Below, in pieces: positions 40,705 through 49,895 of a DNA stretch of 64,000 nucleotides. The notes beneath the pieces were generated by a model. That model saw only the letters and a program-made list of their open reading frames with translations. It was not told the DNA's origin and did not search any database. Positions within the stretch are counted from its first letter, which is position 1, and every line of letters starts with the position of its first letter. The position numbers and the translations under genes were made by a program. This DNA comes from UBA2658 sp964617335 (lineage in GTDB: Bacteria; Bacillota; Clostridia; Oscillospirales; Oscillospiraceae), in assembly GCA_964617335.1 (NCBI GenBank), contig CAZTXG010000002.1:1-64000 (forward strand), written 5' to 3'.

Positions 40705-41532
40705 ATGGACTTTATAGGACTTGACGAAATTCTTTTAAATGCCCTTCGTGAGGATATAGGCACAGGAGATTTGACAACCATTTCCTGCATTCCGGCAGAA
40801 AACCGCTCCGAAGGTGTTTTCATTGCGAAAGAAGACGGGGTTTTGTGCGGTCTTGAAATTGCCGCCAGGGTCTTTGCTCTTGTGGACAAAGACATAAGCC
40901 TCGCCCTTTTGAAAAAAGACGGAGACAAGGTGAGTAAGGGAGAAGTTTTCGCCGAAATATCAGGCCCATCTCGTGGCATACTCACAGGGGAGCGGGTGGC
41001 ATTAAACCTTATGCAGCGCCTTTCCGGCACGGCCACAGCGGCAGAAAAGGCAGCCCAGGCAGTTTCGGGCACAAAGGCCCGAGTGGTTGACACAAGGAAA
41101 ACAAGCCCCGGCCTGCGTGTTCTGGAAAAATACGCAGTCAGAACAGGAGGCTGCTATAACCACCGCTTTAATCTGGCAGACGGAGTTTTAATTAAAGATA
41201 ACCATATAAAAGCGGCAGGCAGCATTGAAAAGGCAGTTCTAGCCGCAAGAAATGCCGTCCCCCACCTTATGAAAATAGAGGTGGAAACGGAAAACCTTTC
41301 TCAGGTACAGCAGGCTCTTGACGCAGGGGCGGACATTATCATGCTGGATAATATGACAAATGAGCAGATGGCGAAAGCTGTGGAGCTTGTAAACGGACGT
41401 GCCATAACCGAGGCTTCGGGGAATATGGGGGAAAAAGACCTTCACGAGGTGGCAAAAACAGGGGTAGACTTTATATCCATAGGCGCCTTGACCCACAGTG
41501 TAAAGGCCATGGATATTAGCCTTAAGTTTTAG
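40705..41532 (+). CDS. nadC: Nicotinate-nucleotide pyrophosphorylase (carboxylating)
   Basis: 275 residues, the normal QPRTase length. Recognisable blocks are LREDIGTGDLTT, the GERVALNLMQRLSG(T)AT segment, VVDTRKTSPGLRVLEKYAVRTGG with the substrate-binding Arg/Lys residues, and NHIKAAGSI. It converts quinolinate and PRPP to nicotinate mononucleotide. The ATG at 40705 has GGGAGG nine bases upstream and lies four bases after the nadB stop; a TTG frame from 40672 inside nadB is not needed. It ends at a strong terminator. Confidence 0.96.
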   Translation: MDFIGLDEILLNALREDIGTGDLTTISCIPAENRSEGVFIAKEDGVLCGLEIAARVFALVDKDISLALLKKDGDKVSKGEVFAEISGPSRGILTGERVALNLMQRLSGTATAAEKAAQAVSGTKARVVDTRKTSPGLRVLEKYAVRTGGCYNHRFNLADGVLIKDNHIKAAGSIEKAVLAARNAVPHLMKIEVETENLSQVQQALDAGADIIMLDNMTNEQMAKAVELVNGRAITEASGNMGEKDLHEVAKTGVDFISIGALTHSVKAMDISLKF

Positions 41533-41611
41533 CTGTCTTTTTAAATAGGCAGAAAAAAGCCGGAATGCCGGAGTTTTTAAAAACTAAAGGCTTTCTATAA
41601 ACACAAGAAAA

Positions 41612-41640
41612 CGGAGCGGCCAAAAGGCCGCTCCGCATTT
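41612..41640. terminator. Terminator between nadC and hpf
   Basis: CGGAGCGGCC and GGCCGCTCCG form a 10-bp stem with an AAAA loop between convergent genes. The preceding A-run and following ATTT support use on either strand. Confidence 0.75.
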
Positions 41641-41663
41641 ATATGTGAAATAAACTTTTAAAA

Positions 41664-42197
41664 TTAGATGGAGTCACAAATCATGCCGTAGCCCCCGTTG
41701 TGACGGCGGTATACAACGGCAAAGGCGCCGCCTTCGTCTTCGTTTTTGAAGGCGAAAAACTCATGCTCAAGAAGGTTCATCTGGAGGATGGCCTCGTCGG
41801 TGCTCATATGCTTTATGGGGAAGCGCTTTATGCGCACAATGTCAAATTCCTTTTCCTCCGGCTCGCTGATATAGCTTTCGCTGATTTCCCTTTCAAAGGC
41901 CCCTTCACGAAGGCGCTTTTCAAGGCGTGTTTTGTTTTTGCGAATCTGCCTTTCTATGGAAGCACAAGCGGAATCGATGGAAGCGTGCATATCGCCTGTA
42001 AGCTCGCTTACCCGATAGAAGGTTCCGTTGTTTTCAATGGTGACCTCTGCCCTATATCTGCCCCTTTCGGAGCTGAAAGTTACAAAGGCTTCTGCCTGCC
42101 CTCGGAAAAAACGGTCTATTTTGCCGACTTTTCTTTCGGCGTATTCTTTTACCTCATCGGATACTTGAATTTTCTTTTCAGTGAAGGTAAATTTCAT
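41664..42197 (-). CDS. hpf: Long-form ribosome hibernation promoting factor
   Basis: 177 residues, the long form typical of Firmicutes. The N-terminal domain (MKFTFTEKKIQVSDEVKEYA) binds between the 30S head and body. An acidic linker (YISEPEEKEFDIV) leads to the C-terminal dimerisation domain (IVRIKRFPIKHMSTDEAILQM, AFKNEDEGGAFAVVYRRHNGGYG) that joins two ribosomes into 100S particles in stationary phase. The start is the ATG at 42195-42197 with AAGGAG nine bases upstream; the frame also opens with a TTG three codons earlier. A promoter is at 42291-42318. Confidence 0.95.
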   Translation of the reverse strand: MKFTFTEKKIQVSDEVKEYAERKVGKIDRFFRGQAEAFVTFSSERGRYRAEVTIENNGTFYRVSELTGDMHASIDSACASIERQIRKNKTRLEKRLREGAFEREISESYISEPEEKEFDIVRIKRFPIKHMSTDEAILQMNLLEHEFFAFKNEDEGGAFAVVYRRHNGGYGMICDSI

Positions 42198-42290
42198 ATT
42201 GTCCAACTCCTTCTCTCGGCGAAACGCCCAATGTTTGTAAACGCCTTATACGAATATAAACCAGAGTTTAATTTGCGTTTACTTGGATTA

Positions 42291-42318
42291 ATTATACCAT
42301 AAAACCCGTTTAAAACAA
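42291..42318 (-). promoter_or_regulatory. Promoter of hpf
   Basis: On the minus strand, TTGTTT (42313-42318) and TATAAT (42291-42296) are 16 bases apart. Confidence 0.55.
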
Positions 42319-42432
42319 TAACTAAGTCACAATTTATAAAAATCTACAGTCTGTCCCCGACAGGAGGACAGAGAAAAGAAGGAGACGGAGGGCTATGAAA
42401 TTAAATACAAAGCAAATGTAACACAAAACCAG

Positions 42433-42461
42433 TTGACTTTCCTCAAAATTAAACGTAAAAT
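42433..42461 (+). promoter_or_regulatory. Promoter of the MATE transporter gene
   Basis: TTGACT (42433-42438) and TAAAAT (42456-42461) are 17 bases apart, giving a leader of about 110 bases. The region 42198-42577 holds this promoter and the divergent hpf promoter; nothing else was recognised. Confidence 0.65.
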
Positions 42462-42577
42462 AATTAAGTTAGCCTCTTTGTTTTTAAAACCGAGAAAGGC
42501 ATTTTTTATTCTGTGTTTTTCCGGTCAATAACAAAGAAGGCTTTTTTCACCCTAAATACACCACATAGGAGAGTTTT

Positions 42578-43975
42578 ATGTTTGCCTATATGAAGCGCGG
42601 CAGGGGTTTTTACAGGGATTTATTTTCTCTTGCCCTGCCCATAGTATTTCAAAACTTAATAATGACAGCTCTCGGCATAGTGGATATTTTTATGGTGGGG
42701 CTTCTTGGTGAGGGGCCAATGGCGGCTGTAACTGTTGCAAACACTCCGGTTTTTGTAATTCAGCTTATAGTGTTCGGCCTGCAAAGCGGCTCTGCGGTTT
42801 TGATAAGCCAATACTGGGGAAAACAAGACAAGGAAGCCATAAATCGTGTTATAGGTATAGGCCTTTACATAGCCGGAGCGATAAGCACGGTATTTGCCTT
42901 TGTGATGTTCTTTTTCCCAAGTCAAATGATGGGGCTTTTCAGCAATAATGAGGAGCTTATCCCCATGGCGGCGGAATACGCAAGGGTTATAGGCTTTGCC
43001 TATATTGCCTACAGCCTGTTCTCAGTTTATATGGGCGCCCACAGAAGCATGGAAAACCCAAAGCTGGGGCTTATAATATCCGCTGCTGCCATGGTGGTGA
43101 ATACTTTTTTAAACTGGGTGCTTATTTTCGGAAAGCTTGGCGCCCCCGCCTTGGGGATTAAGGGAGCGGCAATAGCAACTTTAATCGCCTGTATCGCGGG
43201 GCTTATATTCACCCTTATACACGTTAAGTTCAGCGGAAGGTTTAAGCTTTCCTTTAAGCTTATATTAAGACCCGGCAAAGCCATGATAAAGGAGTTTTTA
43301 AAATACTCCACACCTGTTGTAATAAACGAAACGGCCTGGGGTCTTGGCACTGCCCTATACCCCACCATAATGGGGCATATGGCAAACAGCAAGGAAATTT
43401 TAGCTGCCCATACCGTTGCGGGGAATATAGATAAAATTTGCACGGTTGCGGTTTTCGCTGTTGCCGCCACGGCCTCTGTAATAGTGGGCAGGGAAATCGG
43501 CAAGGGAAATAAAGACGAGGTATATGACGTGGGAGCGGCCCTTACAACAGTGTCTTTTGTTATGGGCCTTGCCACAGGGCTTATAATGCTGCTGCTTTTA
43601 AAAGTGTTTATAGAACCTTTTGTATATCCGCTTTTCGGAATGTCGGCCCTTTCCTCAAACATTGCCAGCATGATGCAAAGAATAACATTTCTCCTTATTG
43701 CCGTAAGAGCTTTTAACACCACAAACGTGGTGGGGGTTTTGCGGGGCGGCGGGGACGTGAAGGCGGCGGCCCTCATAGACATAGCACCCCTGTGGGTAAT
43801 TGCAATTCCCATGGCCGCCATATGCGGGCTTGTTTTAAAGCTTAGTGTTATTTGGGTGGTTCTTGCAAAGGCAGCCGAGGATATTGTTAAATTCAGCATA
43901 GGTCTATGGCGCTTCCGCTCAAAAAAATGGATAAACGATGTCACTATAAAAACAGCAAAGCGTTCGGAGCTTTAG
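42578..43975 (+). CDS. MATE-family efflux transporter
   Basis: 465 residues with twelve predicted membrane helices in two similar halves, as in NorM/DinF-type multidrug and toxic compound extruders that exchange Na+ or H+ for drugs. Family marks include the N-terminal FSLALPIVFQNLIMTALGIVDIFMVG and PVFVIQLIVFGLQSGSAVLISQYWG. The second half starts near IKEFLKYSTPVVINETAWGLG. The substrate is unknown. AGGAGAG precedes the ATG. The last codons overlap a 12-bp terminator stem (43957-43992). Confidence 0.9.
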   Translation: MFAYMKRGRGFYRDLFSLALPIVFQNLIMTALGIVDIFMVGLLGEGPMAAVTVANTPVFVIQLIVFGLQSGSAVLISQYWGKQDKEAINRVIGIGLYIAGAISTVFAFVMFFFPSQMMGLFSNNEELIPMAAEYARVIGFAYIAYSLFSVYMGAHRSMENPKLGLIISAAAMVVNTFLNWVLIFGKLGAPALGIKGAAIATLIACIAGLIFTLIHVKFSGRFKLSFKLILRPGKAMIKEFLKYSTPVVINETAWGLGTALYPTIMGHMANSKEILAAHTVAGNIDKICTVAVFAVAATASVIVGREIGKGNKDEVYDVGAALTTVSFVMGLATGLIMLLLLKVFIEPFVYPLFGMSALSSNIASMMQRITFLLIAVRAFNTTNVVGVLRGGGDVKAAALIDIAPLWVIAIPMAAICGLVLKLSVIWVVLAKAAEDIVKFSIGLWRFRSKKWINDVTIKTAKRSEL

Positions 43976-43992
43976 GGCTTTCCGAACGCTTT
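43957..43992. terminator. Terminator hairpin overlapping the MATE gene end
   Basis: AAAGCGTTCGGA (43957-43968) and TCCGAACGCTTT (43981-43992) form a perfect 12-bp stem; the stop codon lies in the loop. The symmetric A/T ends suit both convergent genes. Confidence 0.7.
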
Positions 43993-43997
43993 ACAGC

Positions 43998-44062
43998 TTT
44001 AGGGTGTGTTGACACAAAATGCGCCAAAATCTGTACATTTCGGATAGTGTCAACACGCCCTA
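43998..44062. repeat. Small inverted-repeat element (MITE-like), copy 1
   Basis: TAGGGTGTGTTGACAC (44000-44015) and GTGTCAACACGCCCTA (44047-44062) are 16-base inverted ends with one mismatch, enclosing 31 bases. Both ends carry TA, as expected if TA were a target duplication of an IS630/Tc1-type element. The 20 bases TTTAGGGTGTGTTGACACAA (43998-44017) recur exactly, inverted, at 61538-61557. No transposase is present. Confidence 0.5.
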
Positions 44063-44076
44063 GTAACAGCTACAGC

Positions 44077-44460
44077 TTATATAAAAGCTATGGCTTCAAT
44101 TTCAATTTTTACATCTTTTGGGAGCTTTGCCACTTGAACCGCCGAGCGGGCAGGGTGGTTTTCCGTGAAAAACTCTGCATAAATTGCGTTCATGACCGCA
44201 AAGTCATTTATATCCGTTAGGAAAACCGTGGTTTTCACCACGTTTTCAAGGCCTGCGCCTGCCGCCTCTAAAACGGCCTTAAGGTTATTAAGGCTTTGAC
44301 GGGCCTGAGCCTCTATGCTGCTTCCGGCAACGCTGCCTGTGGCAGGGTCTATGGGGATTTGACCGGAAATGAAAACTGCCGTTCCTTTGGCGATTATGCC
44401 CTGGGAATAGGGACCTATGGCCGAGGGGGCTTTGTTTGTTGAAACAGGCTTTTTCTCCAT
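44077..44460 (-). CDS. ridA: RidA/YjgF-family enamine/imine deaminase
   Basis: 127 residues, the standard RidA length. The sequence shows KAPSAIGPYSQGIIAKG with the substrate-contacting tyrosine, the GQIPIDPATG segment, and HPARSAVQVAKLPKDVKIEIEAIA with the catalytic-site Arg. It hydrolyses reactive 2-aminoacrylate and related enamines made by PLP enzymes to harmless ketoacids. GAGAGGAG precedes the ATG. The gene is convergent to MATE, with a small inverted-repeat element between them. Confidence 0.93.
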   Translation of the reverse strand: MEKKPVSTNKAPSAIGPYSQGIIAKGTAVFISGQIPIDPATGSVAGSSIEAQARQSLNNLKAVLEAAGAGLENVVKTTVFLTDINDFAVMNAIYAEFFTENHPARSAVQVAKLPKDVKIEIEAIAFI

Positions 44461-44689
44461 AATATTTATTAAACTCCTCTCTCATATAAAGTTTGTACAA
44501 AAGGAAGATCCTAGGGGTGTTTTTAATAAGTATATCACCCTCGGGGCCAAAGATTAAGATGATTTTTCAGGAAGATAAAATATTCTATGTTTTTTTGAGC
44601 TTTTAACAGTTAATGGACGAAGTTTTAGGGCAAGAATACAAAAGCTCATAAAAAAGCCGATTTAAAAGAAATGTATTGCGGGTAAATGC

Positions 44690-44717
44690 TTGAAAATAGC
44701 TGAAAGCATGATAAAAT
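44690..44717 (+). promoter_or_regulatory. Promoter of htpG
   Basis: TTGAAA (44690-44695) and TAAAAT (44712-44717) are 16 bases apart. No CIRCE element was seen in the leader. Confidence 0.55.
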
Positions 44718-44753
44718 AGAGATTACTGTAAATTTTCTTTATATGGGAGGTTT

Positions 44754-46682
44754 ATGCTTACTATGGCAAAAAAACAGTTTAAAACAGAATCAAAAAGAAT
44801 ACTGGACCTGATGATAAACTCTATCTACACTCATCAGGAAATTTTTCTAAGAGAGCTTATCTCAAACGCAAGCGATGCCATCGATAAACTTTGCTATCTG
44901 TCCCTTACGGACGATAATGTAAAGATGGAGCGCTCGGACTTTAAAATAAAGCTGAGTGTATCCGAGGAGGAACGTATAATAAGCGTTTCCGATAACGGCA
45001 TTGGCATGACAAAGGAGGATTTGGAAAAAAATCTCGGAGTTATCGCCAGCAGCGGTTCTCTGCGCTTTAAAAATGAGATGGATAAATCCGGCGAGGCCTC
45101 GGAGCTTGACATTATAGGTCAGTTCGGCGTGGGCTTTTATTCCGCCTTTATGGTTTCCGACAAGGTGACGGTTATATCAAAGGCCTATGGTTCGGAAACG
45201 GCCTATAAGTGGGAAAGCGAAGGCACAGACGGATACACCATTACAGAGTGTGAAAAAGACGGTGTCGGCACAGACATCATCATGAAGATTAAAGAAGACG
45301 CGGAAGAAAGTGAATACACAAGATTTTTAAACGAGATGTCCATAGGGCAGCTTGTTAAAAAATACAGTGACTTTATCCGCTGGCCTATTGTGATGGACGG
45401 AATACGGTATGAGGAAGTTGAAACAGGTGAGCTTGACGAGGACGGAAAGCCCATCATGACAACTGTGGAGGTCCCCGGCGAGGAAACCATAAACAGCATG
45501 GTTCCCATCTGGCAGCTTCCCCGTGAAGAGGTGAGTAAGGAAGAATCCGACGAGTTTTACCAGAACACCTTTTATGATTACACACCCCCCATCAGCACCA
45601 TCCGTGTAAACGCCGAGGGGCAGGTCACCTATAAGGCCATGATTTTCATTCCCGGCAGGGCGCCCTCAAACTTTTTTTCCGACCAATTTGAAGATGGCCT
45701 TCAGCTATACAGCAGCGGTGTAATGGTTATGGACCGCTGCAAAGATGTAATTCCTGACTGCTTCCGCTTTGTCCGCGGCATAGTAGACAGTCTGGATTTC
45801 CCCTTAAACATCTCCAGAGAAACCTTGCAGCACAGCAGGCAGCTTAAAATTATATCTAACAACCTTGAAAAGAAAATTAAAAACGAGCTTATCCGCCTGA
45901 TGGACGAGGAAGCCGAAGAATATGACAAGTTTTATGAGGCCTTCGGCACCCACCTTAAGTATGCTCTTTGCGCCAACTACGGGGAGAAAAAAGAACTGCT
46001 GCGTGATCTTATGATGTTCTACTCCAGCACTGAAAAAGAGCTTATACCTCTGCGTGAGTATAAGGAAAAGATGCCCGAGGAACAAAAGTTTATTTATTAC
46101 GTCTGTACAAGTAGTGTTTTGCAGGCGGAAAACCTTCCCCAGGCCGAGCAGGTCAGGGACCATGGCTATGAAATTCTTTATATGCTTGACGATGAGGACG
46201 AGTTTGTCATTCGTGCCTTAAAGGAACACGAAGGCATCCCCTTCTGCAACATTACAACAGACGATTTGGGCTTTGAAACCGAGGAAGACAAGACGCAAAC
46301 GGAAAAGCAGGAGGAAGAAAACCGTGAGCTTTTGGATTTCGTCAAGGAAACTTTGGGCGAGTCCGTTTCCGACGTTAAGCTTAGCACAAAGCTTAAAACT
46401 CATCCCGTGTATCTTAGCACCCAGGGGGATGTTTCCATTGAGATGGAAAAGTATTTCTCCGTTATGAAAAATAACGAGATGGCTCAGGGTATAAAGGCTC
46501 AAAGGGTACTGGAGCTAAACGCCTCCCACGAAGCTTTTAAGTCTCTTTCCGAGGCCTTTGAAAACGATAAGGAAAGGGCAAAGCTTCTTGCAAAGCTTCT
46601 TCACTCTCAGGCTCTTCTAATTGCGGGGCTGCCTTTAGAAAACCCCTCTGAATATACAGAGCTTGTATGCTCACTTTTCTAA
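44754..46682 (+). CDS. htpG: Molecular chaperone HtpG (bacterial Hsp90)
   Basis: 642 residues. The N-terminal GHKL ATPase domain contains IFLRELISNASDAIDK (the catalytic Glu and Mg-binding Asn), DNGIGMT and GQFGVGFYSAFM. The middle domain follows (IPIWQLPREEV-type block, FPLNISRETLQ) and then the dimerisation domain. It refolds or holds client proteins using ATP. Two starts are possible. The ATG at 44754 is only three bases after GGGAGG; the ATG at 44763 (MAKKQFKTE) is twelve bases after it and matches the start of Bacillus HtpG, so the mature start may be the latter. Confidence 0.96.
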   Translation: MLTMAKKQFKTESKRILDLMINSIYTHQEIFLRELISNASDAIDKLCYLSLTDDNVKMERSDFKIKLSVSEEERIISVSDNGIGMTKEDLEKNLGVIASSGSLRFKNEMDKSGEASELDIIGQFGVGFYSAFMVSDKVTVISKAYGSETAYKWESEGTDGYTITECEKDGVGTDIIMKIKEDAEESEYTRFLNEMSIGQLVKKYSDFIRWPIVMDGIRYEEVETGELDEDGKPIMTTVEVPGEETINSMVPIWQLPREEVSKEESDEFYQNTFYDYTPPISTIRVNAEGQVTYKAMIFIPGRAPSNFFSDQFEDGLQLYSSGVMVMDRCKDVIPDCFRFVRGIVDSLDFPLNISRETLQHSRQLKIISNNLEKKIKNELIRLMDEEAEEYDKFYEAFGTHLKYALCANYGEKKELLRDLMMFYSSTEKELIPLREYKEKMPEEQKFIYYVCTSSVLQAENLPQAEQVRDHGYEILYMLDDEDEFVIRALKEHEGIPFCNITTDDLGFETEEDKTQTEKQEEENRELLDFVKETLGESVSDVKLSTKLKTHPVYLSTQGDVSIEMEKYFSVMKNNEMAQGIKAQRVLELNASHEAFKSLSEAFENDKERAKLLAKLLHSQALLIAGLPLENPSEYTELVCSLF

Positions 46683-46693
46683 TGTAAGGGGCG

Positions 46694-46723
46694 CTTGGGG
46701 GCGGGGAAAAACCTGCCCCCAAG
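46694..46723 (+). terminator. GC-rich hairpin after htpG
   Basis: CTTGGGGGC (46694-46702) and GCCCCCAAG (46715-46723) form a perfect 9-bp stem 12 bases past the stop. There is no T-run, so termination efficiency is uncertain. Confidence 0.5.
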
Positions 46724-46787
46724 CCGGATAAAAAGCTTAGAGCGGCAAAAAACAAACTTAAACCAAGGCAAGGAAGGAGCGTGACCC

Positions 46788-48014
46788 ATGGAACGCAGGC
46801 TGGGAATATATATCCACATACCCTTTTGCGCGGGAAAGTGCTCATATTGCGATTTTTACTCTCTTGCCGGCATGGATAGTTTTATGCCGAGGTATCAGCA
46901 GGCGCTCATACGGCATATTGAGGAATCCGCTCCCAATATGGAGCAGTATTATATAGACACGGTGTACTTCGGCGGCGGAACTCCAAGCTATTACGGGGCA
47001 AAATATATCTGCGGCATTTTCAGCGCTCTTAAAAGCTGTGCCAAGGTTTTAAAGTCCTCTGAGATAACTGTGGAAATGAATCCCGAAAGTGTAAAAAGAG
47101 AGGATTTGCGCCTTTTGAAAAGCGAAGGCGTAAATCGGATTTCCCTTGGGGTTCAGTCGGCAAACGACGAAATCTTAAAAATTATCGGCCGCCGCCATAA
47201 TTTCAGGCAGGCGGAGCAGGCTGTTAAGCTTATGAGGGCCGAGGGCTTCGACAATATAAGCATGGACCTTATCTACGGCCTTCCCGGGCAGACAAGAAAT
47301 GACTGGGCAGACACTCTTTCAAAGATAATCGCCCTGCGCCCCCAGCACCTTTCCTGTTACGGACTGAAGCTTGAGGAGGGCACGCCCCTTTGCAAATATG
47401 AGGGCAGCGATTTTTTGCCCACAGATGACGACCAGGCAGATATGTATCTTTATATGACGGATATGCTGGAGCATTACGGCTATCCCCAGTATGAAATTTC
47501 AAACTTTGCCATGAAGGGCTACCGCTCACGGCACAACCTTAAATATTGGAAGCTGGATGACTATATGGGCTTTGGCCCCGGCGCCCACTCCTGTGTCAGC
47601 GGTGTTAGATACAGCTATATAAAAGACCTTGAAGGCTACATAAACGGGGTCTTGGAAGGCTCTGAAATAATTGACGAATACGAAAACACAGACAGGCTGG
47701 AGCGGGCGGCGGAATACATCATGCTGGGCATGAGAACCATAAGGGGAATTTCCCGTGAGGAATACAGCAGAGTTTATAGAAGCGGCTTTGACGGCATAGA
47801 ATATCTTTTGGGTGAATATGAAAAAAAGGGCTGGACAAAAAGACGGGGCGAGCGCTGGAGCTTTACCTCCTCCGGTTTTCTCCTTTCAAATATGCTTATA
47901 GGCACCCTTCTTGAAGCTCAATCACAGGAAAAAATCAGCGCCAACCCCTGGATAATCGGCGCCGACAATAAGCAGTTGCCTGAGACTCAAGATGACAATG
48001 ACAATTTAGTATAA
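46788..48014 (+). CDS. hemW: HemW-type radical SAM haem chaperone
   Basis: 408 residues. It opens with LGIYIHIPFCAGKCSYCDFY, the CxxxCxxC radical SAM motif in the HemW form, lacking the additional Cys of true HemN. GGGTPSYYG, EMNPESV and GVNRISLGVQSAND follow. HemW was first annotated as oxygen-independent coproporphyrinogen oxidase but is now seen as a haem-binding/insertion protein. AAGGAAGGAG precedes the ATG. The protein ends with an unusual polar tail (NKQLPETQDDNDNLV). A second related protein, HemZ, is encoded at 22-23.6 kb. Confidence 0.9.
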   Translation: MERRLGIYIHIPFCAGKCSYCDFYSLAGMDSFMPRYQQALIRHIEESAPNMEQYYIDTVYFGGGTPSYYGAKYICGIFSALKSCAKVLKSSEITVEMNPESVKREDLRLLKSEGVNRISLGVQSANDEILKIIGRRHNFRQAEQAVKLMRAEGFDNISMDLIYGLPGQTRNDWADTLSKIIALRPQHLSCYGLKLEEGTPLCKYEGSDFLPTDDDQADMYLYMTDMLEHYGYPQYEISNFAMKGYRSRHNLKYWKLDDYMGFGPGAHSCVSGVRYSYIKDLEGYINGVLEGSEIIDEYENTDRLERAAEYIMLGMRTIRGISREEYSRVYRSGFDGIEYLLGEYEKKGWTKRRGERWSFTSSGFLLSNMLIGTLLEAQSQEKISANPWIIGADNKQLPETQDDNDNLV

Positions 48015-48072
48015 AACTGCGAAAATATTCGCATAAATATAAAGTTTAAAAAGATAAGGGCGGTGGACTATA

Positions 48073-49833
48073 ATGAAGCTGTTCAGTGATAGATCCGGCG
48101 ATAACAAGAAAAAGGCTTCCAAAAAAGCGCCGGCGGCGGCAAAGTCCCGGCCGCCTAAAAAGAGTGCAAAAAAACCTGTGGAAAAAAAGAGTGAGGGCGG
48201 AAGGAAAAAGTTTCTTATAGTGGCGGCTACGGCTGTTTTAGTTCTCTGCGCCGCTTTTTTTGCCCTGGGCGCTTATGCAAACGGTCTTGAAACAATTTTT
48301 CCCAAGGTCAGCATGGAGGGAACAGATTTAGGCGGGCTTAGCCTTTCCGAAGCTGCCGAGGCCCTTTCAAAGGGCGTTTTGGGGGAAGCTGAGGACAGGG
48401 AGCTTTTTATTTCCCTTCCGGCAGACTGTGAAATGGTTTTAAGCGCCAAAGAAGCGGGCTTTTTCATGCCTGCTCCGGAGGCTGCGGTTTTTGCCTATGA
48501 AAGCTGCCATAACAAGGGATTTTTCGGAAACACCGGCACCTACATAAGGGCGCTTACATCGGGAATAGAGCTTAAAACCTCCGATGGAGCAGAGCCTAAT
48601 GAGGCTTACATCCGCTTAAAAATTCAGGAGGGGGTTCGGGACGCGAACATTGCCCTTATGGAAGAGGACCTTGAAATCGGTGAAGACAGTATAAGCGTTG
48701 TTAAAGGAGCCGGCTCTGTCAGCATAAACGAGGATGAGCTTTTCGAGCTTATTTTTGAAGCTTTTAAACGGGGTGACTATCTGCCCATACGCTATACGGC
48801 GGAAAAGCCGGGCAGCGGAGATGGGGCGGAAATTGACCTGCAAGAGCTTTACGACACAATTTTTCGTGAACCTGTAAACGCCGAGTATGACAAGGAAACA
48901 AAGCAGGCCACAGAGCATATAGTCGGCAGAAGCTTTGATATGGATTTGGCCCAGAGCATTTGGGACAGAGCCGTAAACGGCGATAAAGTAGTTATCCCCC
49001 TCATACTTGAAGAACCGGAGATAACCACGGAAAAGCTAAACAGTATGCTGTTTTCCGACCTGCTTTCCCAGAAGAGCACATCCCTCGGCGGCAGCAGCGC
49101 CGCCAGAGTTAACAACATTACAAAGGCTGCCGCAGCTATTAACGGCCTTGTTTTAAACCCCGGGGACGAGTTTTCCTTTAACAAAACCGTTGGCCAGCGC
49201 ACAGCTTCAGCAGGCTATCAGGCCGCCGGAGCCTATTCAAACGGAGAGGTTGTTTCGGAAGTCGGCGGAGGAATTTGTCAGGTGTCCTCAACCCTTTATT
49301 ACTGCAGCCTTATAGCAAACCTTGAAATTGTGGAAAGATACTGCCACTACTTCGGAGTAAGCTATTTGCCGGCAGGCCTTGATGCCACAGTAAGCTGGCC
49401 CGCGCCGGACTTTAGGTTTAAAAACAACAGCGATTACCCCATAAAAATTGAAGCCGGTGTAGATACATCAGCATATACCGTTTATATTAAAATATACGGC
49501 TCTAACCCTGATGGCATAAAAGTGGAAATGACCACAGAGACCTGGGCCACGGCAAACGGATACGGAGCGGTTTCCTATCGCTGGGTTTATGATAAAAACG
49601 GAAACCTCATAAGCAAAAAAGAAGAGGCAAAAAGCCAATACCACTACCAGAAAGAAGCCGAGGAAAGCCCCAGCCCCAGTCCATCCGAGGAGCCTTCACC
49701 CTCACCCTCGGAAAATCCGACTGAGCCAACTCCAACTCCCACACCCACCCCAACACCGACTCCCCCTGAGCCTACGGCACCTGTGGAGCCCACACCGGCT
49801 CCTGAGCCTGTACCTGTAAATCCGGAGGCCTGA
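48073..49833 (+). CDS. VanW-family cell-surface protein with proline-rich tail
   Basis: 586 residues. A lysine-rich cytoplasmic start (about 1-45) leads to a single membrane span (FLIVAATAVLVLCAAFFALG, about residues 49-68). A PG_binding_4-like repeat region on the outside follows, then the VanW domain (about 340-480) with GDEFSFNKTVGQRTASAGYQ, GGGICQVSSTLYY and YCHYFGVSYLPAGLDATVSW. The last 50 or so residues are Ser/Pro then Thr/Pro repeats, typical of a cell-wall-spanning stalk. VanW is named from vancomycin-resistance clusters, but the domain is common in Clostridia without resistance and its role is unknown. No sortase motif was seen. The gene lies between hemW and metG. Confidence 0.85.
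   Translation: MKLFSDRSGDNKKKASKKAPAAAKSRPPKKSAKKPVEKKSEGGRKKFLIVAATAVLVLCAAFFALGAYANGLETIFPKVSMEGTDLGGLSLSEAAEALSKGVLGEAEDRELFISLPADCEMVLSAKEAGFFMPAPEAAVFAYESCHNKGFFGNTGTYIRALTSGIELKTSDGAEPNEAYIRLKIQEGVRDANIALMEEDLEIGEDSISVVKGAGSVSINEDELFELIFEAFKRGDYLPIRYTAEKPGSGDGAEIDLQELYDTIFREPVNAEYDKETKQATEHIVGRSFDMDLAQSIWDRAVNGDKVVIPLILEEPEITTEKLNSMLFSDLLSQKSTSLGGSSAARVNNITKAAAAINGLVLNPGDEFSFNKTVGQRTASAGYQAAGAYSNGEVVSEVGGGICQVSSTLYYCSLIANLEIVERYCHYFGVSYLPAGLDATVSWPAPDFRFKNNSDYPIKIEAGVDTSAYTVYIKIYGSNPDGIKVEMTTETWATANGYGAVSYRWVYDKNGNLISKKEEAKSQYHYQKEAEESPSPSPSEEPSPSPSENPTEPTPTPTPTPTPTPPEPTAPVEPTPAPEPVPVNPEA
49656..49818 (+). repeat. Low-complexity Pro/Ser/Thr-coding tract
   Basis: Repeated SPSP and TPTP codons encode the C-terminal stalk of the VanW-like protein, with near-tandem CCAACTCCAACTCCCACACCC-type units of 6 bases. 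Such tracts vary in length by slippage. Confidence 0.7.
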
Positions 49834-49895
49834 AGACAAGGCATCTTAAGTTAATAAGGGCACAATTTTACGCCCATAATGGAGGAAGAAATATA

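Noticed and set aside
43027..43944. A 305-residue minus-strand frame opposite the MATE gene
   Set aside because: The MATE protein on the plus strand is clearly real and full length; the antisense frame has no family features.
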